64,000 nucleotides of DNA from the NCBI GenBank assembly GCA_937973555.1, contig CALJKL010000011.1, positions 84,190 through 148,189 of the forward strand. Direction: 5' to 3'. This DNA comes from an uncultured Flavobacteriales bacterium. GTDB taxonomy: Bacteria > Bacteroidota > Bacteroidia > Flavobacteriales > Weeksellaceae. Shown one piece after another: positions 24,586 to 33,912 of the stretch (position 1 is its first letter; each line of letters opens with the position of its first letter). The position numbers and the translations under genes are program-made. The notes beneath the pieces are model-generated. The model was not told where the DNA came from and ran no database searches. It saw only the letters and a list, made by a program, of their open reading frames with translations.

Positions 24586-24616
24586 TTTGTTTAGGATAAA
24601 CTTTTTTTTATCTTTA
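24586..24616 (+). promoter_or_regulatory. Promoter of the tetR-family gene
   Basis: TTTG at 24586-24589, a 19-base spacer and TATCTTTA at 24609-24616 (one mismatch to TAnnTTTG). It is back to back with the tatD promoter, and a TetR-type repressor often controls such a divergent region. Confidence 0.52.
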
Positions 24617-24636
24617 CTCTTTCAACCCCGGTAAAA

Positions 24637-25260
24637 ATGAAAAAGAAATTCACTGAGAAACAAATCCATATTTTGGATATTGCAGAAGAACTTATTGCCC
24701 AAAAGGGTTTTGAAGGGACTTCTGTAAGGGATATTTCTTCCAAGGCCAATATCAATGTCGCCATGATTTCTTATTACTTTGGTTCTAAAGAAAAAATGAT
24801 GGTCAATCTGTATCAATACAGAGTCCAAAAAACCAGAGAAACCTTTGCAGAATTTACCCAAACCATTAAAGACGGAAAGCCAGAAATGCAATTGAAAGAA
24901 ATCATCAATTTTGTGGTGAAACAATTGCTGAAATATAATTATTTTCATGGCTTTGTAACACAGGAATTGAGACATAACGACAGGGTAAAGGATACGCTTT
25001 TGGAGTTTTATCAGACGTGTGTCAATGTTTTGGATAATGTCGTACAAAAAGGAATTGTTTCAGGAGTTTTTAAACGTGCTGCAAAATCAGAAGATATAGT
25101 TTCTACAATTATCGGCACCGTAGTTTTTACCATCAGAAACAAAAATTTCTATGAAATATACCTAAAGGGAAATGAAGAAGATTATCTTGTAAATGCAGAA
25201 AAAAAACTTAAAAATCATCTTAATCTTTGCATTTTTGCCCTTCTAGGATATCAAATTTAA
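24637..25260 (+). CDS. TetR/AcrR-family transcriptional regulator
   Basis: A 207-residue repressor-type regulator. The N-terminal helix-turn-helix is clear: EELIAQKGFEGTSVRDISSKANINVAMISYYFGSKEKMM (about residues 13-52). The C-terminal ligand domain is all-helical and has no recognisable ligand signature. It is transcribed divergently from the tatD-tcdA-rnpA operon; no efflux pump or fatty-acid gene is adjacent, so the target is unknown apart from likely autoregulation. bamD follows 107 bases later with its own promoter element. Confidence 0.88.
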   Translation: MKKKFTEKQIHILDIAEELIAQKGFEGTSVRDISSKANINVAMISYYFGSKEKMMVNLYQYRVQKTRETFAEFTQTIKDGKPEMQLKEIINFVVKQLLKYNYFHGFVTQELRHNDRVKDTLLEFYQTCVNVLDNVVQKGIVSGVFKRAAKSEDIVSTIIGTVVFTIRNKNFYEIYLKGNEEDYLVNAEKKLKNHLNLCIFALLGYQI

Positions 25261-25311
25261 TCTTTATTGCGTTAAAGTATCTTAAAATAAATCTTTTGAC
25301 AAAAAAAGTTT

Positions 25312-25319
25312 TATTTTTG
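25312..25319 (+). promoter_or_regulatory. -7 promoter element of bamD
   Basis: TATTTTTG matches TAnnTTTG. An upstream TTTG (25295-25298) is too close to be a good -33 element. The predicted leader to ATG 25368 is about 44 bases. Confidence 0.5.
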
Positions 25320-25367
25320 CAAATTAATATGGAAAATAGGCAAACAACGTTTTCCGTAATTTTATTT

Positions 25368-26354
25368 ATGAAAAAAATTATCTCATTATTGGCATTGGCA
25401 TTGGTGCTTTTGTCTTGTAAAAAAGAATATGATTTGGCAATGAAGTCTGCAGATAAAGATTTCATCATGAAGGTGGCCAATAAAAAATATGAAAAGAAAA
25501 AGTGGACAGATGCCTTGGCGCTGTACGAAAGGCTAACGAATTTGGTAGCGGGTACAGATGCAGCTCCGGAAGTAGTTTACAAATCGGCTTATGCCAATTA
25601 TTATGACAAAAACTATAAACTGGCAGCCCACCAATTCAAGAATTTTGCAGTTACTTTTACAAATGATCCTAGAAGAGAAGAATCAGCGTACATGTCTGCT
25701 TTATGTTATTATGAAGGATCCATGGATTATAATTTAGATCAAAGCAATACCACATCGGCTATTAATGAGCTTCAGGATTTCCTCAATAATTATCCTAACT
25801 CTGAAAGGTCTAAAAACATCAACGAACTGATTGATGAGCTGAATTATAAATTAGAGTTTAAAGCATACGAAAACGCCAGACAGTACTATAAAATGGCAGA
25901 TTACAAAGCGGCCACCATATCATTTGACAATGTATTGAATGATTTTCCTGCAACAAAACTCAAATCTAAAATTTACAATTACATCCTGAAATCCAAATCA
26001 GAATTGGCTATTCATTCAATTTATGATTTAAAGAAAGAAAGATTGGACAATGCCATTGCATTTACAAGACAGGCAGAAAGGGAGTTTCCGAATTCTGATA
26101 ACGCCAAGGATGCTATAGAAATTAGAGCAAAACTGGAAAAAGAAGCAGAAGCATTCGCTAAATTACAGAAAGAAGTAGAAGCCAGAAAGGCAGAATATAC
26201 AGAAAAACAAAAACAGGAAGAAGCAAGACTTCAGGAGAAAGAGCAGGGCAAAAAACAGCTCAAAGATCAGCAGACCGCCAACAAAATTAAAATTGACAGT
26301 GCAAAAATTAACACTCCAGAACCGGCTGCTACTTTCAAGATTAGAAGAAATTAA
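25368..26354 (+). CDS. bamD: Outer-membrane assembly lipoprotein BamD
   Basis: A 328-residue lipoprotein with a textbook signal (MKKIISLLALALVLLSC, lipobox Cys17) followed by five TPR-like helical repeats (residues 30-240) of the YfiO/BamD type. The C-terminal 80 residues are a charged coiled coil (AKLQKEVEARKAEYTEKQKQ). BamD joins BamA and guides beta-barrel proteins into the outer membrane. The ORF stays open upstream (ATG 25329 and a TTG or other start at 25227), but only ATG 25368 puts the signal peptide at the N-terminus. The gene overlaps no neighbour and is followed by rpoZ with its own promoter. Confidence 0.93.
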   Translation: MKKIISLLALALVLLSCKKEYDLAMKSADKDFIMKVANKKYEKKKWTDALALYERLTNLVAGTDAAPEVVYKSAYANYYDKNYKLAAHQFKNFAVTFTNDPRREESAYMSALCYYEGSMDYNLDQSNTTSAINELQDFLNNYPNSERSKNINELIDELNYKLEFKAYENARQYYKMADYKAATISFDNVLNDFPATKLKSKIYNYILKSKSELAIHSIYDLKKERLDNAIAFTRQAEREFPNSDNAKDAIEIRAKLEKEAEAFAKLQKEVEARKAEYTEKQKQEEARLQEKEQGKKQLKDQQTANKIKIDSAKINTPEPAATFKIRRN

Positions 26355-26355
26355 T

Positions 26356-26363
26356 TATCTTTG
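26356..26363 (+). promoter_or_regulatory. -7 promoter element of rpoZ
   Basis: TATCTTTG, a perfect TAnnTTTG, directly after the bamD stop codon. The ATG of rpoZ at 26394 is 30 bases downstream, which excludes the longer reading from 26361. Confidence 0.62.
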
Positions 26364-26393
26364 CCAACTATTAATAAAAATAAATCACTCAAG

Positions 26394-26717
26394 ATGAGCG
26401 TAAAAGATACTAAAGCAGAAACAAACACCATTACTTACGACAGAGATGTAATCGAAGAAAAAGTAGGTTCTATCTATGAAGCTATCGTAATTATGGGGAA
26501 AAGAGCAGAGCAGATTAATGCTGAAATCAGAACAGAATTGCACCAAAAACTAGATGAGTTTGCAGTACACAATTCTACTTTGGAAGAAGTTTTTGAAAAC
26601 AGAGAGCAGATTGAAATTTCAAGAAACTACGAAAGATTACCAAAACCAACTTCTATTGCCATCAAAGAATGGTTAGATGATGAAGTTTACTACAGAAGAA
26701 CAGACGACAGAGCATAA
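26394..26717 (+). CDS. rpoZ: RNA polymerase omega subunit (Bacteroidota type)
   Basis: A 107-residue protein matching the Bacteroidota form of omega: VGSIYEAIVIMGKRAEQINAEIR corresponds to the conserved helix that wraps the beta-prime C-terminus, and the tail carries PTSIAIKEWLDDEVYYRR. Omega assists assembly of RNA polymerase. The start MSVKDTKAE at 26394 follows the promoter element; the longer frame runs into it. The order bamD-rpoZ-coaBC is characteristic of flavobacteria. Confidence 0.9.
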   Translation: MSVKDTKAETNTITYDRDVIEEKVGSIYEAIVIMGKRAEQINAEIRTELHQKLDEFAVHNSTLEEVFENREQIEISRNYERLPKPTSIAIKEWLDDEVYYRRTDDRA

Positions 26718-26740
26718 CACTCAGCGTTTTCTATAAAATA

Positions 26741-26768
26741 AAGTCACAGAATTTCTGTGACTTTTTTA
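26741..26768 (+). terminator. Intrinsic terminator of rpoZ
   Basis: AAGTCACAGA (26741-26750) and TCTGTGACTT (26754-26763) form a perfect 10-bp stem, followed by a T-run. Confidence 0.9.
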
Positions 26769-26822
26769 TTTCATGAAATTCAAAAAAAATCAATACATTC
26801 GTTTACTTAAATTTCATAAAAT

Positions 26823-28019
26823 ATGGCTCTAAAAGGTAAGAAGATTCTATTGGCGATTTCCGGGGGAATAGCTGCCTACAAAATGAATTGCCTGGTAAGA
26901 GATTTTGTAAAAAAAGGGGCAGAAGTAAAAGTGATTCTTACTCCTTCTGCCGAAAATTTTGTTTCTAAGGTTACCCTTTCTACGCTTTCTAAAAACCCTG
27001 TATTGTCAGATTTTTATAGTGAAAACGGTACGTGGAATTCTCACGTGGAAATGGGTCTTTGGGCAGATGTGATGCTAGTGGCCCCTTGCACTGCCAATAC
27101 TTTGGCAAAAATGGTCAATGGGCTTTCAGATAATTTGGTCGTGGCCACTTATATGTCGGCAAAATGTCCAGTTTTTATAGCACCGGCTATGGATTTGGAT
27201 ATGTATGTACATCCTTCCACTAAAGATAATTTAGAAAAAGCTCAAAAATACGGCCATCATATTATTCCGGCAGAATTTGGCGAATTGGCTTCGGGCTTGA
27301 CGGGAGAAGGTAGACTTGCAGAAAACGAAACCATTTTAAAAAAATTAAATGATTTTTTTTCACAAACCAAATCTTTAAAAGATAAAACAGTACTTATCAC
27401 TGCCGGCCCAACATATGAGGCCATAGACCCTGTGCGTTTTATTGGCAATCATTCGTCCGGGAAGATGGGTTTTTCCTTGGCAGAAGAGGCCGCAAAAAGA
27501 GGGGCTAAAGTAGTGTTGATTTCAGGGCCAACGGCGCAGAAAATTCATTGTCCAAATATTGAACTTCACAAGGTAACTTCTGCCAAAGAAATGTTTGACG
27601 AAGTTTTTCGCTTTTATGCAAATGCAGATGTTGCCATCATGAGTGCAGCAGTGGCAGATTATACTCCAAAGATGGTAGCTCAGGAAAAAATTAAAAAATT
27701 TGATGATGAACTCACCATAGAATTGTTTAAAAATCCTGATATCCTGAGGGCAATGGGTGAGCAAAAAACGCATCAGTTTTTGGTGGGTTTTGCTTTGGAA
27801 ACCCAAAATGAAGAAGAAAATGCAAAAGGGAAATTGCAGAAAAAAAATCTTGATATGATTGTTCTGAATTCTTTGAGAGATGAAGGCGCCGGATTCCAGA
27901 AGGACACCAATAAAATTAAGATTTTAACGCCTACAGAAAAAAAAGAATTTTCTTTGAAGCCTAAGGAAGAAGTAGCAAAAGATATTCTTGATTTTTTAGA
28001 AGAGAAAATGAAGAAATAA
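26823..28019 (+). CDS. coaBC: Bifunctional phosphopantothenoylcysteine decarboxylase / phosphopantothenate-cysteine ligase
   Basis: A two-domain coenzyme A enzyme of 398 residues. The N-terminal flavoprotein CoaC (1-180) has the His motif WNSHVEMGLWAD, VAPCTANTLAKMVNGLSDNL, PAMDLDMY and the substrate-recognition ASGLTGEGRLAE. The C-terminal CoaB (190-398) has ITAGPTYEAIDPVRFIGNHSSGKMG and the AAVADYTP nucleotide site. It couples 4'-phosphopantothenate to cysteine and decarboxylates the product. It is followed by the PorD and RecN genes in the common flavobacterial order. Confidence 0.96.
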   Translation: MALKGKKILLAISGGIAAYKMNCLVRDFVKKGAEVKVILTPSAENFVSKVTLSTLSKNPVLSDFYSENGTWNSHVEMGLWADVMLVAPCTANTLAKMVNGLSDNLVVATYMSAKCPVFIAPAMDLDMYVHPSTKDNLEKAQKYGHHIIPAEFGELASGLTGEGRLAENETILKKLNDFFSQTKSLKDKTVLITAGPTYEAIDPVRFIGNHSSGKMGFSLAEEAAKRGAKVVLISGPTAQKIHCPNIELHKVTSAKEMFDEVFRFYANADVAIMSAAVADYTPKMVAQEKIKKFDDELTIELFKNPDILRAMGEQKTHQFLVGFALETQNEEENAKGKLQKKNLDMIVLNSLRDEGAGFQKDTNKIKILTPTEKKEFSLKPKEEVAKDILDFLEEKMKK

Positions 28020-28059
28020 AACATCTAAAAGTCCGTTTTAGATTTTGAAATAAAAATTA

Positions 28060-28962
28060 ATGAATAAAATATTTTACATAATTGCCTTTTTATTGTTTTC
28101 AAATTTTGGTTTTTCTCAGGAACTGAACGCTCAGGTTCAGATTAATTATGCACAAGTAGGAGGCAGCAATATACAAACCTATAAAACACTGGAAAAAAGT
28201 CTGAAAGACTTCATCAATAAAACAAGTTGGACGGGCAAAAAATTTCAGAATTTTGAAAAGATAAAATGCAGTTTTGCCATTGTTATTACCGAAAAAACAG
28301 GAAATAATTATAAGGCTACATTAGTGGTGCAATCTGTTCGTCCGGTATTTGGAACCCAATATGAATCACCATTGCTGAATATTAACGACACCAATTTTGC
28401 TTTTGAATATCTTGAAAACCAAAATCTTGTGTTTAACGAAAGACAATTTTCTGGTAAAAATTTAATCGACGTTATCAGTTTCTATGTCTATCTTATTCTG
28501 GGTTATGATGCAGATACATTTCAGTTAAAGGGTGGAACGCCTTGGTTTGATATGGCCATGAAAATTGCTCAAAATTCTCAGAGTCAAAATTATGCTGGGT
28601 GGTCTCAGGTGGAAGGAAACCGTACCAGAGGATCACTCATAGCCAATATTTTGGCAGAACAAAACAGTGGTTTAAGATTTTTCTATTATACATATCACAG
28701 GAATGGTCTAGATAGCCTTGCCAATAATGATCAATTGTCTGTGAAGCAACTGATTGCCAATGAGATTTTAAAACTAAAGTCTTACGAAAGTAATTTTCAA
28801 TTGAATTATGCTTTTGCGGTTTTTATAGGCAGCAAGAAAGAAGAAATTTTCAATATTTTTAACTCAAACAACAATGGTGCTGTCAATATGGTAGACCTGA
28901 AACAATTGATGACTACTTTTGCTCCGAATGATAGTGACTCTAAATGGAATAAGTGGAAGTAA
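28060..28962 (+). CDS. porD: DUF4835 / PorD-type protein
   Basis: A 300-residue exported protein with a signal peptide (FYIIAFLLFSNFGFSQ) and the DUF4835 body (ELNAQVQINYAQV at the mature N-terminus, QSVRPVFGTQYESPLLN, GGTPWFDMAMKIAQNSQSQNYAGW). This family is called PorD and linked to the type IX secretion system of Bacteroidota; its mechanism is unknown. A SIFT-like conserved core without lipobox suggests a periplasmic location. The setting coaBC-porD-recN is conserved. A clear terminator follows. Confidence 0.8.
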   Translation: MNKIFYIIAFLLFSNFGFSQELNAQVQINYAQVGGSNIQTYKTLEKSLKDFINKTSWTGKKFQNFEKIKCSFAIVITEKTGNNYKATLVVQSVRPVFGTQYESPLLNINDTNFAFEYLENQNLVFNERQFSGKNLIDVISFYVYLILGYDADTFQLKGGTPWFDMAMKIAQNSQSQNYAGWSQVEGNRTRGSLIANILAEQNSGLRFFYYTYHRNGLDSLANNDQLSVKQLIANEILKLKSYESNFQLNYAFAVFIGSKKEEIFNIFNSNNNGAVNMVDLKQLMTTFAPNDSDSKWNKWK

Positions 28963-28987
28963 CAGATATTGTCTGTTTTATTAATAT

Positions 28988-29017
28988 AAATCTGTGAAAA
29001 TTATCACAGATTTTTTT
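28988..29017 (+). terminator. Intrinsic terminator of porD
   Basis: AAATCTGTGA (28988-28997) pairs with TCACAGATTT (29004-29013), with a T-run to 29017. Confidence 0.88.
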
Positions 29018-29069
29018 ATTTTTGAAAAAAAATAGCTGAAAGCAATCAGCCAAAAGCCAAAAGCAACGT

Positions 29070-30719
29070 ATGCTGACAAGAATTTTTATCCAAAATTTTG
29101 CATTGATAGACCAGTTGGAAATCAGCCTCCACAAAGGATTGCAAGTGATAACCGGTGAGACAGGAGCAGGGAAATCTATCATTCTTGGTGCATTGCGTTT
29201 GATTTTGGGAGAACGTGCTGATATTAAAAGTATTTCCAATGCTGAAACGAAAAGTATCGTAGAAGCAGAATTTAGAATTTCTAAAGAGCATCTCACTTTC
29301 TTTACCGAAAACGATTTAGATTTTGATGAAAATACCATTATTAGAAGAGAAATTTTGCCTTCTGGTAAGTCTAGGGCTTTCGTGAATGATGTTCCTGTAA
29401 CTTTAGACGTCTTACAGGGGCTTTCAGAAAAACTGATTGATATCCATTCTCAGTTTGAAACTTCCAATTTGTTTAACGAATCTTATCAATTTAAAATAAT
29501 AGACGGATTATCTGATAACAAAAATTTAATTGGAGGCTTTCAGGAAAAGTTTTATGATCTTCAAAAACAAAAAAGAGAACTCGAAAGGTTGAAAAATCAA
29601 CTTTTAGAAGGGAATAAAGAAAGTGATTACAAGCAATTTCTTTTGGAAGAACTAGAGGCAGCCAATTTAGAAAATGTAAATTACGAATGGCTTCAAAGCC
29701 AAATTTCTATGGCTGAAAACAGAGGAGCGATTTCTGAATTGCTTTCTCAGATTTTTTCGAGAACAGATCAAGATGAAGTAGGTGTTTTTGATAGTTTGTA
29801 CGATATCAAAAACAAGTTGGCTAAAATTGCAGAGCTCTCGCATGTGTTCTCAGAAATCAGCCAAAGATTTGAAGTAAATTATTTAGATTTTAAAGACATT
29901 CTTTTTCAGCTGCAAGATGAGTCTGAAAAACTGGATGTTAACCAAGAAGACTTACTGGCATTGCAAGACCAGAACGATAAAATCAATGCCTTGTTTTTGA
30001 AACATAAAGTTTCGGAAATAGAAGAATTGATAAAAATAAAAGAGCAATTATCAGAAGAACAAAATTCTTTTACAGATATAGAAGAAAAAATTTCTAAACT
30101 AGAAAAAGATATCGAAGAAATATCTGCTTCATTAGAAATGCAAGCCAAGATTCTTTCTGATAATCGGAAAAATGCCATTCCAGTTTTCAAATCAAAAATT
30201 GAAAACCTTTTGCATAAATTAGGTTTGGAAAAGGCAAAAGTGGAGGTAGAACTTACCCCCACCAAAGAATTTGTTTTATTTGGATTAGAGAAAATTCAAC
30301 TGCTTTTCCAGGCCAATCAAGGTTTTGCTTTAAAGCCTATTCAGAATGCCATTTCAGGGGGTGAAAGAAGTAGGGTGATGTTGGCTATAAAAAAACTGAT
30401 GGCAGAAAACGCAGAACTTCCAACCTTGATTCTAGACGAAATAGACACTGGGGTTTCCGGGAAAATTGCAGATGAGATGGGCAATGTAATGCAGGATATG
30501 GCAAAAGATATGCAACTGATTGTGATTACCCATTTGGCACAGGTGGCTGCGAAAGGAAATAATAATTACAAGGTTTCCAAATCTGATGTTTCAGGAAAAA
30601 CCCAAACGCAAATTCTTCCACTCAATCAGGAAGAAAAACTTGCAGAAATTGCTCAGTTGCTTTCTGGTTCTACCATTACAGATGCAGCTATTCAGCAGGC
30701 TAAAGAATTAATGAAATAG
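29070..30719 (+). CDS. recN: DNA repair protein RecN
   Basis: SMC-like ATPase of 549 residues that acts in double-strand break repair. The N-terminal half-site has Walker A GETGAGKS (about residue 29) after the conserved FALIDQLEISL. A long central coiled coil (about 165-370) is broken by a short linker. The C-terminal half-site has the ABC signature SGGERSRVMLAIK and Walker B LPTLILDEIDTGVSGKIAD. The length and layout are standard. It is convergent with fumC: the stops are only 17 bases apart and I see no clear terminator between them. Confidence 0.95.
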   Translation: MLTRIFIQNFALIDQLEISLHKGLQVITGETGAGKSIILGALRLILGERADIKSISNAETKSIVEAEFRISKEHLTFFTENDLDFDENTIIRREILPSGKSRAFVNDVPVTLDVLQGLSEKLIDIHSQFETSNLFNESYQFKIIDGLSDNKNLIGGFQEKFYDLQKQKRELERLKNQLLEGNKESDYKQFLLEELEAANLENVNYEWLQSQISMAENRGAISELLSQIFSRTDQDEVGVFDSLYDIKNKLAKIAELSHVFSEISQRFEVNYLDFKDILFQLQDESEKLDVNQEDLLALQDQNDKINALFLKHKVSEIEELIKIKEQLSEEQNSFTDIEEKISKLEKDIEEISASLEMQAKILSDNRKNAIPVFKSKIENLLHKLGLEKAKVEVELTPTKEFVLFGLEKIQLLFQANQGFALKPIQNAISGGERSRVMLAIKKLMAENAELPTLILDEIDTGVSGKIADEMGNVMQDMAKDMQLIVITHLAQVAAKGNNNYKVSKSDVSGKTQTQILPLNQEEKLAEIAQLLSGSTITDAAIQQAKELMK

Positions 30720-30736
30720 GGTCTTATAATTATTTT

Positions 30737-32119
30737 TCACACCATATTTTCAGGGTTTACCCAGGCGTCAAACTGTTCTGCGGTGAGAAGCCCAAGATTT
30801 ATTGCTTCCTCTTTTAGCGTAGTGTTATTTTTATAGGCTTCTTTTGTTATTTTGGCCGCGTTTTCGTAACCAATGTGTGGGTTGAGAGCGGTTACCAACA
30901 TTAATGACTGGTTTAGTAATGCTTTTATTCTTTTCTCGTTCGGTTTTATATCTTTTGCACAACGTTCATTAAAAGAATTACAGGCATCACCTAGAAGCTG
31001 TGCTGATTGCAAAAAATTGTAAGCCATTACAGGTTTAAAAACATTTAATTCAAAATTTCCTTGGGTTCCTGCAAAAGAAATGGTAGTGTCATTCCCCAAA
31101 ACTTGTGCGCAAACCATAGTTAATGCCTCATTTTGTGTGGGATTTACTTTCCCTGGCATAATGGACGAGCCTGGTTCATTTTCAGGAATGAAGATTTCGC
31201 CTATGCCACTTCTTGGTCCTGAAGCCAAAAACCTAATATCTTGTGCAATTTTGAATAATGAAACGGCCAATTGTTTCAGAGCGCCATGGCTTTCTACTAT
31301 GGCATCATGAGCAGCCAAAGCCTCAAATTTATTTTTTGCGGTTACAAATGGAAGCCCAGTAAATTTTGAAACGTATTCTGCAGATTTAGTCCCAAAGTCT
31401 TTTGGGGCATTAAGTCCGGTTCCTACTGCGGTTCCTCCCAATGCTAATTCCGAAAGATGAGGCAAAGTATTTTTTAGTGCCTTAATTCCATGGTCTAATT
31501 GCGCAGCATATCCCGAAAACTCTTGCCCTAAACTAATAGGCGTAGCATCCATTAGGTGCGTTCTTCCTATTTTGATAACATTTTTAAAGGCTTTGGATTT
31601 TTCTGACAAGGTTTTTTTTAATTTTTCAATTGCCGGAAGCGTGTGTTCTACAACCTTTTTATAAGCCGCAATGTGCATGGCAGTAGGGAAGGTGTCATTA
31701 GAAGATTGAGACTTATTGACATCATCGTTAGGGTGAATTTCTGTTTTTTCTCCTAGTTTTCCACCAATGTTTACATGTGCTTTGTTTGCAATCACTTCAT
31801 TGATATTCATATTGGTTTGTGTTCCGGAACCGGTTTGCCATATCACCAAAGGGAATTCTTGGTCGAGTTTTCCTTCTAAAATTTCATCACAAACACGGGC
31901 GATCATTTCTTTTTTTGAGGAGGAAAGAATTCCTAAATCACAATTGGCATAGGCAGCAGCTTTTTTTACAATGGCAAAAGCTTCAACGATTTCATGGGGC
32001 ATTGAGCCTTCAGTGCCAATTTTAAAATTATTTCTAGACCTCTCTGTTTGAGCTCCCCAGTAACGTTCAGCAGGAACTTTTACATCGCCTAACGTATCTT
32101 TTTCTATTCTCTGTTTCAT
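30737..32119 (-). CDS. fumC: Class II fumarate hydratase FumC
   Basis: Iron-independent fumarase of the TCA cycle, 460 residues, acting as a homotetramer on fumarate and malate. It shows the superfamily signature GSSIMPGKVNPTQNE with the mobile-loop serine, the GSGTQTNMNINEVIAN active-site segment and the GRTHLMDATP motif with the catalytic histidine. It is transcribed divergently from a class I fumarase gene that catalyses the same reaction; 115 bases lie between the two start codons. Confidence 0.95.
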   Translation of the reverse strand: MKQRIEKDTLGDVKVPAERYWGAQTERSRNNFKIGTEGSMPHEIVEAFAIVKKAAAYANCDLGILSSSKKEMIARVCDEILEGKLDQEFPLVIWQTGSGTQTNMNINEVIANKAHVNIGGKLGEKTEIHPNDDVNKSQSSNDTFPTAMHIAAYKKVVEHTLPAIEKLKKTLSEKSKAFKNVIKIGRTHLMDATPISLGQEFSGYAAQLDHGIKALKNTLPHLSELALGGTAVGTGLNAPKDFGTKSAEYVSKFTGLPFVTAKNKFEALAAHDAIVESHGALKQLAVSLFKIAQDIRFLASGPRSGIGEIFIPENEPGSSIMPGKVNPTQNEALTMVCAQVLGNDTTISFAGTQGNFELNVFKPVMAYNFLQSAQLLGDACNSFNERCAKDIKPNEKRIKALLNQSLMLVTALNPHIGYENAAKITKEAYKNNTTLKEEAINLGLLTAEQFDAWVNPENMV

Positions 32120-32234
32120 CGCCTTGTCCTTTTTTTATGAAAAAATAAGAATTTTTTAGCTCATATAATTAAAGTATGGTTGAATTTTATTTAAACCTTA
32201 TTTTTTGTAAATTTACCCATCTTAAAATTATCTT

Positions 32235-33842
32235 ATGAACTTTCAATATCAGGAGCCTTATCCAATTCTAAAAGACGAAACGCAATACAAAAAAATCACT
32301 TCAGATTACGTAAAAACAGAAAAAATAGGAGACCGTGAAATTTTGGTGGTTGATCCAAAAGCACTGGAAATTCTTGCAGAAACTGCAATGGCAGATGTTT
32401 CTTTTATGTTAAGGTCTTCTCATTTGGCAAAACTTAAGAAAATTATAGACGATCCGGAAGCAACGGATAATGATAGATTTGTGGCCTATAATCTTTTGCA
32501 GAATGCTGCAGTAGCTGTAGAAGGAGCTTTACCGTCTTGTCAGGATACGGGTACAGCTATTGTAATGGCCAAAAAAGGTGAAAATGTATACACTGGTGCA
32601 GAAGATGGGGAATATCTTAGCAAGGGGATTTACAATACTTATCAGAATAGAAATTTAAGATACTCCCAGATTGTTCCTCTCAATATGTTCGACGAAAAAA
32701 ATTCTGGTTCTAACCTTCCTGCACAAATAGATATTTATGCCAAAAAAGGAAACACCTACGAGTTTTTATTTTTGGCAAAAGGTGGAGGTTCTGCCAATAA
32801 AACGTTCTTATACCAAAAAACAAAATCTTTATTGAATGAAGCTTCATTGGATGCTTTCATCCGTGAAAAAATAATGGATTTAGGCACTGCAGCTTGTCCA
32901 CCATATCACTTGGCTTTTGTCATTGGAGGTACTTCTGCTGAAGCCAATTTGGCGGCTGTTAAAAAGGCTTCTGCCGGATATTTTGATCACCTGCCAACAG
33001 AAGGAAACATGGGAGGGCAGGCGTTCCGAGATTTAGAATGGGAAGCCAGAATTCAGAAAATATGCCAGGAATCAGCTATTGGAGCACAGTTTGGCGGAAA
33101 ATACCTAACACATGATGTTAGGGTAATCAGATTGCCAAGACATGCTGCTTCATGTCCTGTTGGGATGGGTGTTTCCTGTTCTGCAGATAGAAACATCAAA
33201 GGAAAAATTACCAAAGAGGGTGTTTTTGTAGAACAGTTAGAGACCAACCCTGCGCAGTATTTACCTGCTGTGGCGCCGCATTTAGAAGAGCCTGTGGTGA
33301 TAAATCTTAACAGACCAATGTCTGAGGTTTTGGCAGAATTGTCTCAATATCCTATCAAAACCAGATTGAAACTGAATGGAACTTTAATTGTGGCAAGAGA
33401 TATTGCCCATGCTAAAATAAAAGAATTGTTGGATTCTGGAAAACCAATGCCAGAATATTTCAAAAACCATCCGGTTTATTACGCCGGTCCGGCTAAAACT
33501 CCAGATGGAATGCCTTCAGGAAGTTTCGGGCCTACTACTGCGGGTAGGATGGATGTGTATGTAGACGAATTTCAGGCAAATGGAGGTAGCATGATTATGT
33601 TGGCCAAAGGCAACAGAAGCAAAGACGTTACTGATGCCTGTGCAAAATATGGTGGTTTTTATTTGGGCTCTATTGGTGGGCCTGCAGCTATTTTGGCCAA
33701 GGAAAATATACTCTCTGTGGAAGTGGTAGATTTCCCGGAATTGGGTATGGAAGCCGTACGGAAAATTGAAGTGAAAGATTTCCCGGCATTTATCATTACA
33801 GATGATAAAGGAAATGATTTCTTTGCGGCTTTAGCTCACTAA
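32235..33842 (+). CDS. Class I (iron-sulfur) fumarate hydratase, FumA type
   Basis: A 535-residue single-chain class I fumarase with both the alpha-like N-terminal and beta-like C-terminal domains. Three cysteines in conserved settings should hold the 4Fe-4S cluster: Cys102 (PSCQDTGTA), Cys221 (AACPPYHLAF) and Cys315 (GVSCSADRN). The C-terminal domain has AGPAKTPDGMPSGSFGPTTAGRMD. Class I enzymes are fast but sensitive to oxygen and iron shortage. The pairing with a divergent, iron-free FumC suggests a switch between isoenzymes; no regulator is adjacent. A -7-like TAAATTTA lies at 32208-32215. Confidence 0.94.
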   Translation: MNFQYQEPYPILKDETQYKKITSDYVKTEKIGDREILVVDPKALEILAETAMADVSFMLRSSHLAKLKKIIDDPEATDNDRFVAYNLLQNAAVAVEGALPSCQDTGTAIVMAKKGENVYTGAEDGEYLSKGIYNTYQNRNLRYSQIVPLNMFDEKNSGSNLPAQIDIYAKKGNTYEFLFLAKGGGSANKTFLYQKTKSLLNEASLDAFIREKIMDLGTAACPPYHLAFVIGGTSAEANLAAVKKASAGYFDHLPTEGNMGGQAFRDLEWEARIQKICQESAIGAQFGGKYLTHDVRVIRLPRHAASCPVGMGVSCSADRNIKGKITKEGVFVEQLETNPAQYLPAVAPHLEEPVVINLNRPMSEVLAELSQYPIKTRLKLNGTLIVARDIAHAKIKELLDSGKPMPEYFKNHPVYYAGPAKTPDGMPSGSFGPTTAGRMDVYVDEFQANGGSMIMLAKGNRSKDVTDACAKYGGFYLGSIGGPAAILAKENILSVEVVDFPELGMEAVRKIEVKDFPAFIITDDKGNDFFAALAH

Positions 33843-33865
33843 TGATAAAATTCACAGGAAAAACT

Positions 33866-33895
33866 TTTGACTATAAAAAAAATGTTTTATTTTTG
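33866..33895 (+). promoter_or_regulatory. Promoter of the small membrane protein gene
   Basis: TTTG (33866-33869), an 18-base spacer and TATTTTTG (33888-33895) form a complete Bacteroidota promoter. The ATG is at 33913. Confidence 0.65.
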
Positions 33896-33912
33896 CGTAA
33901 AATAATTTAAAA

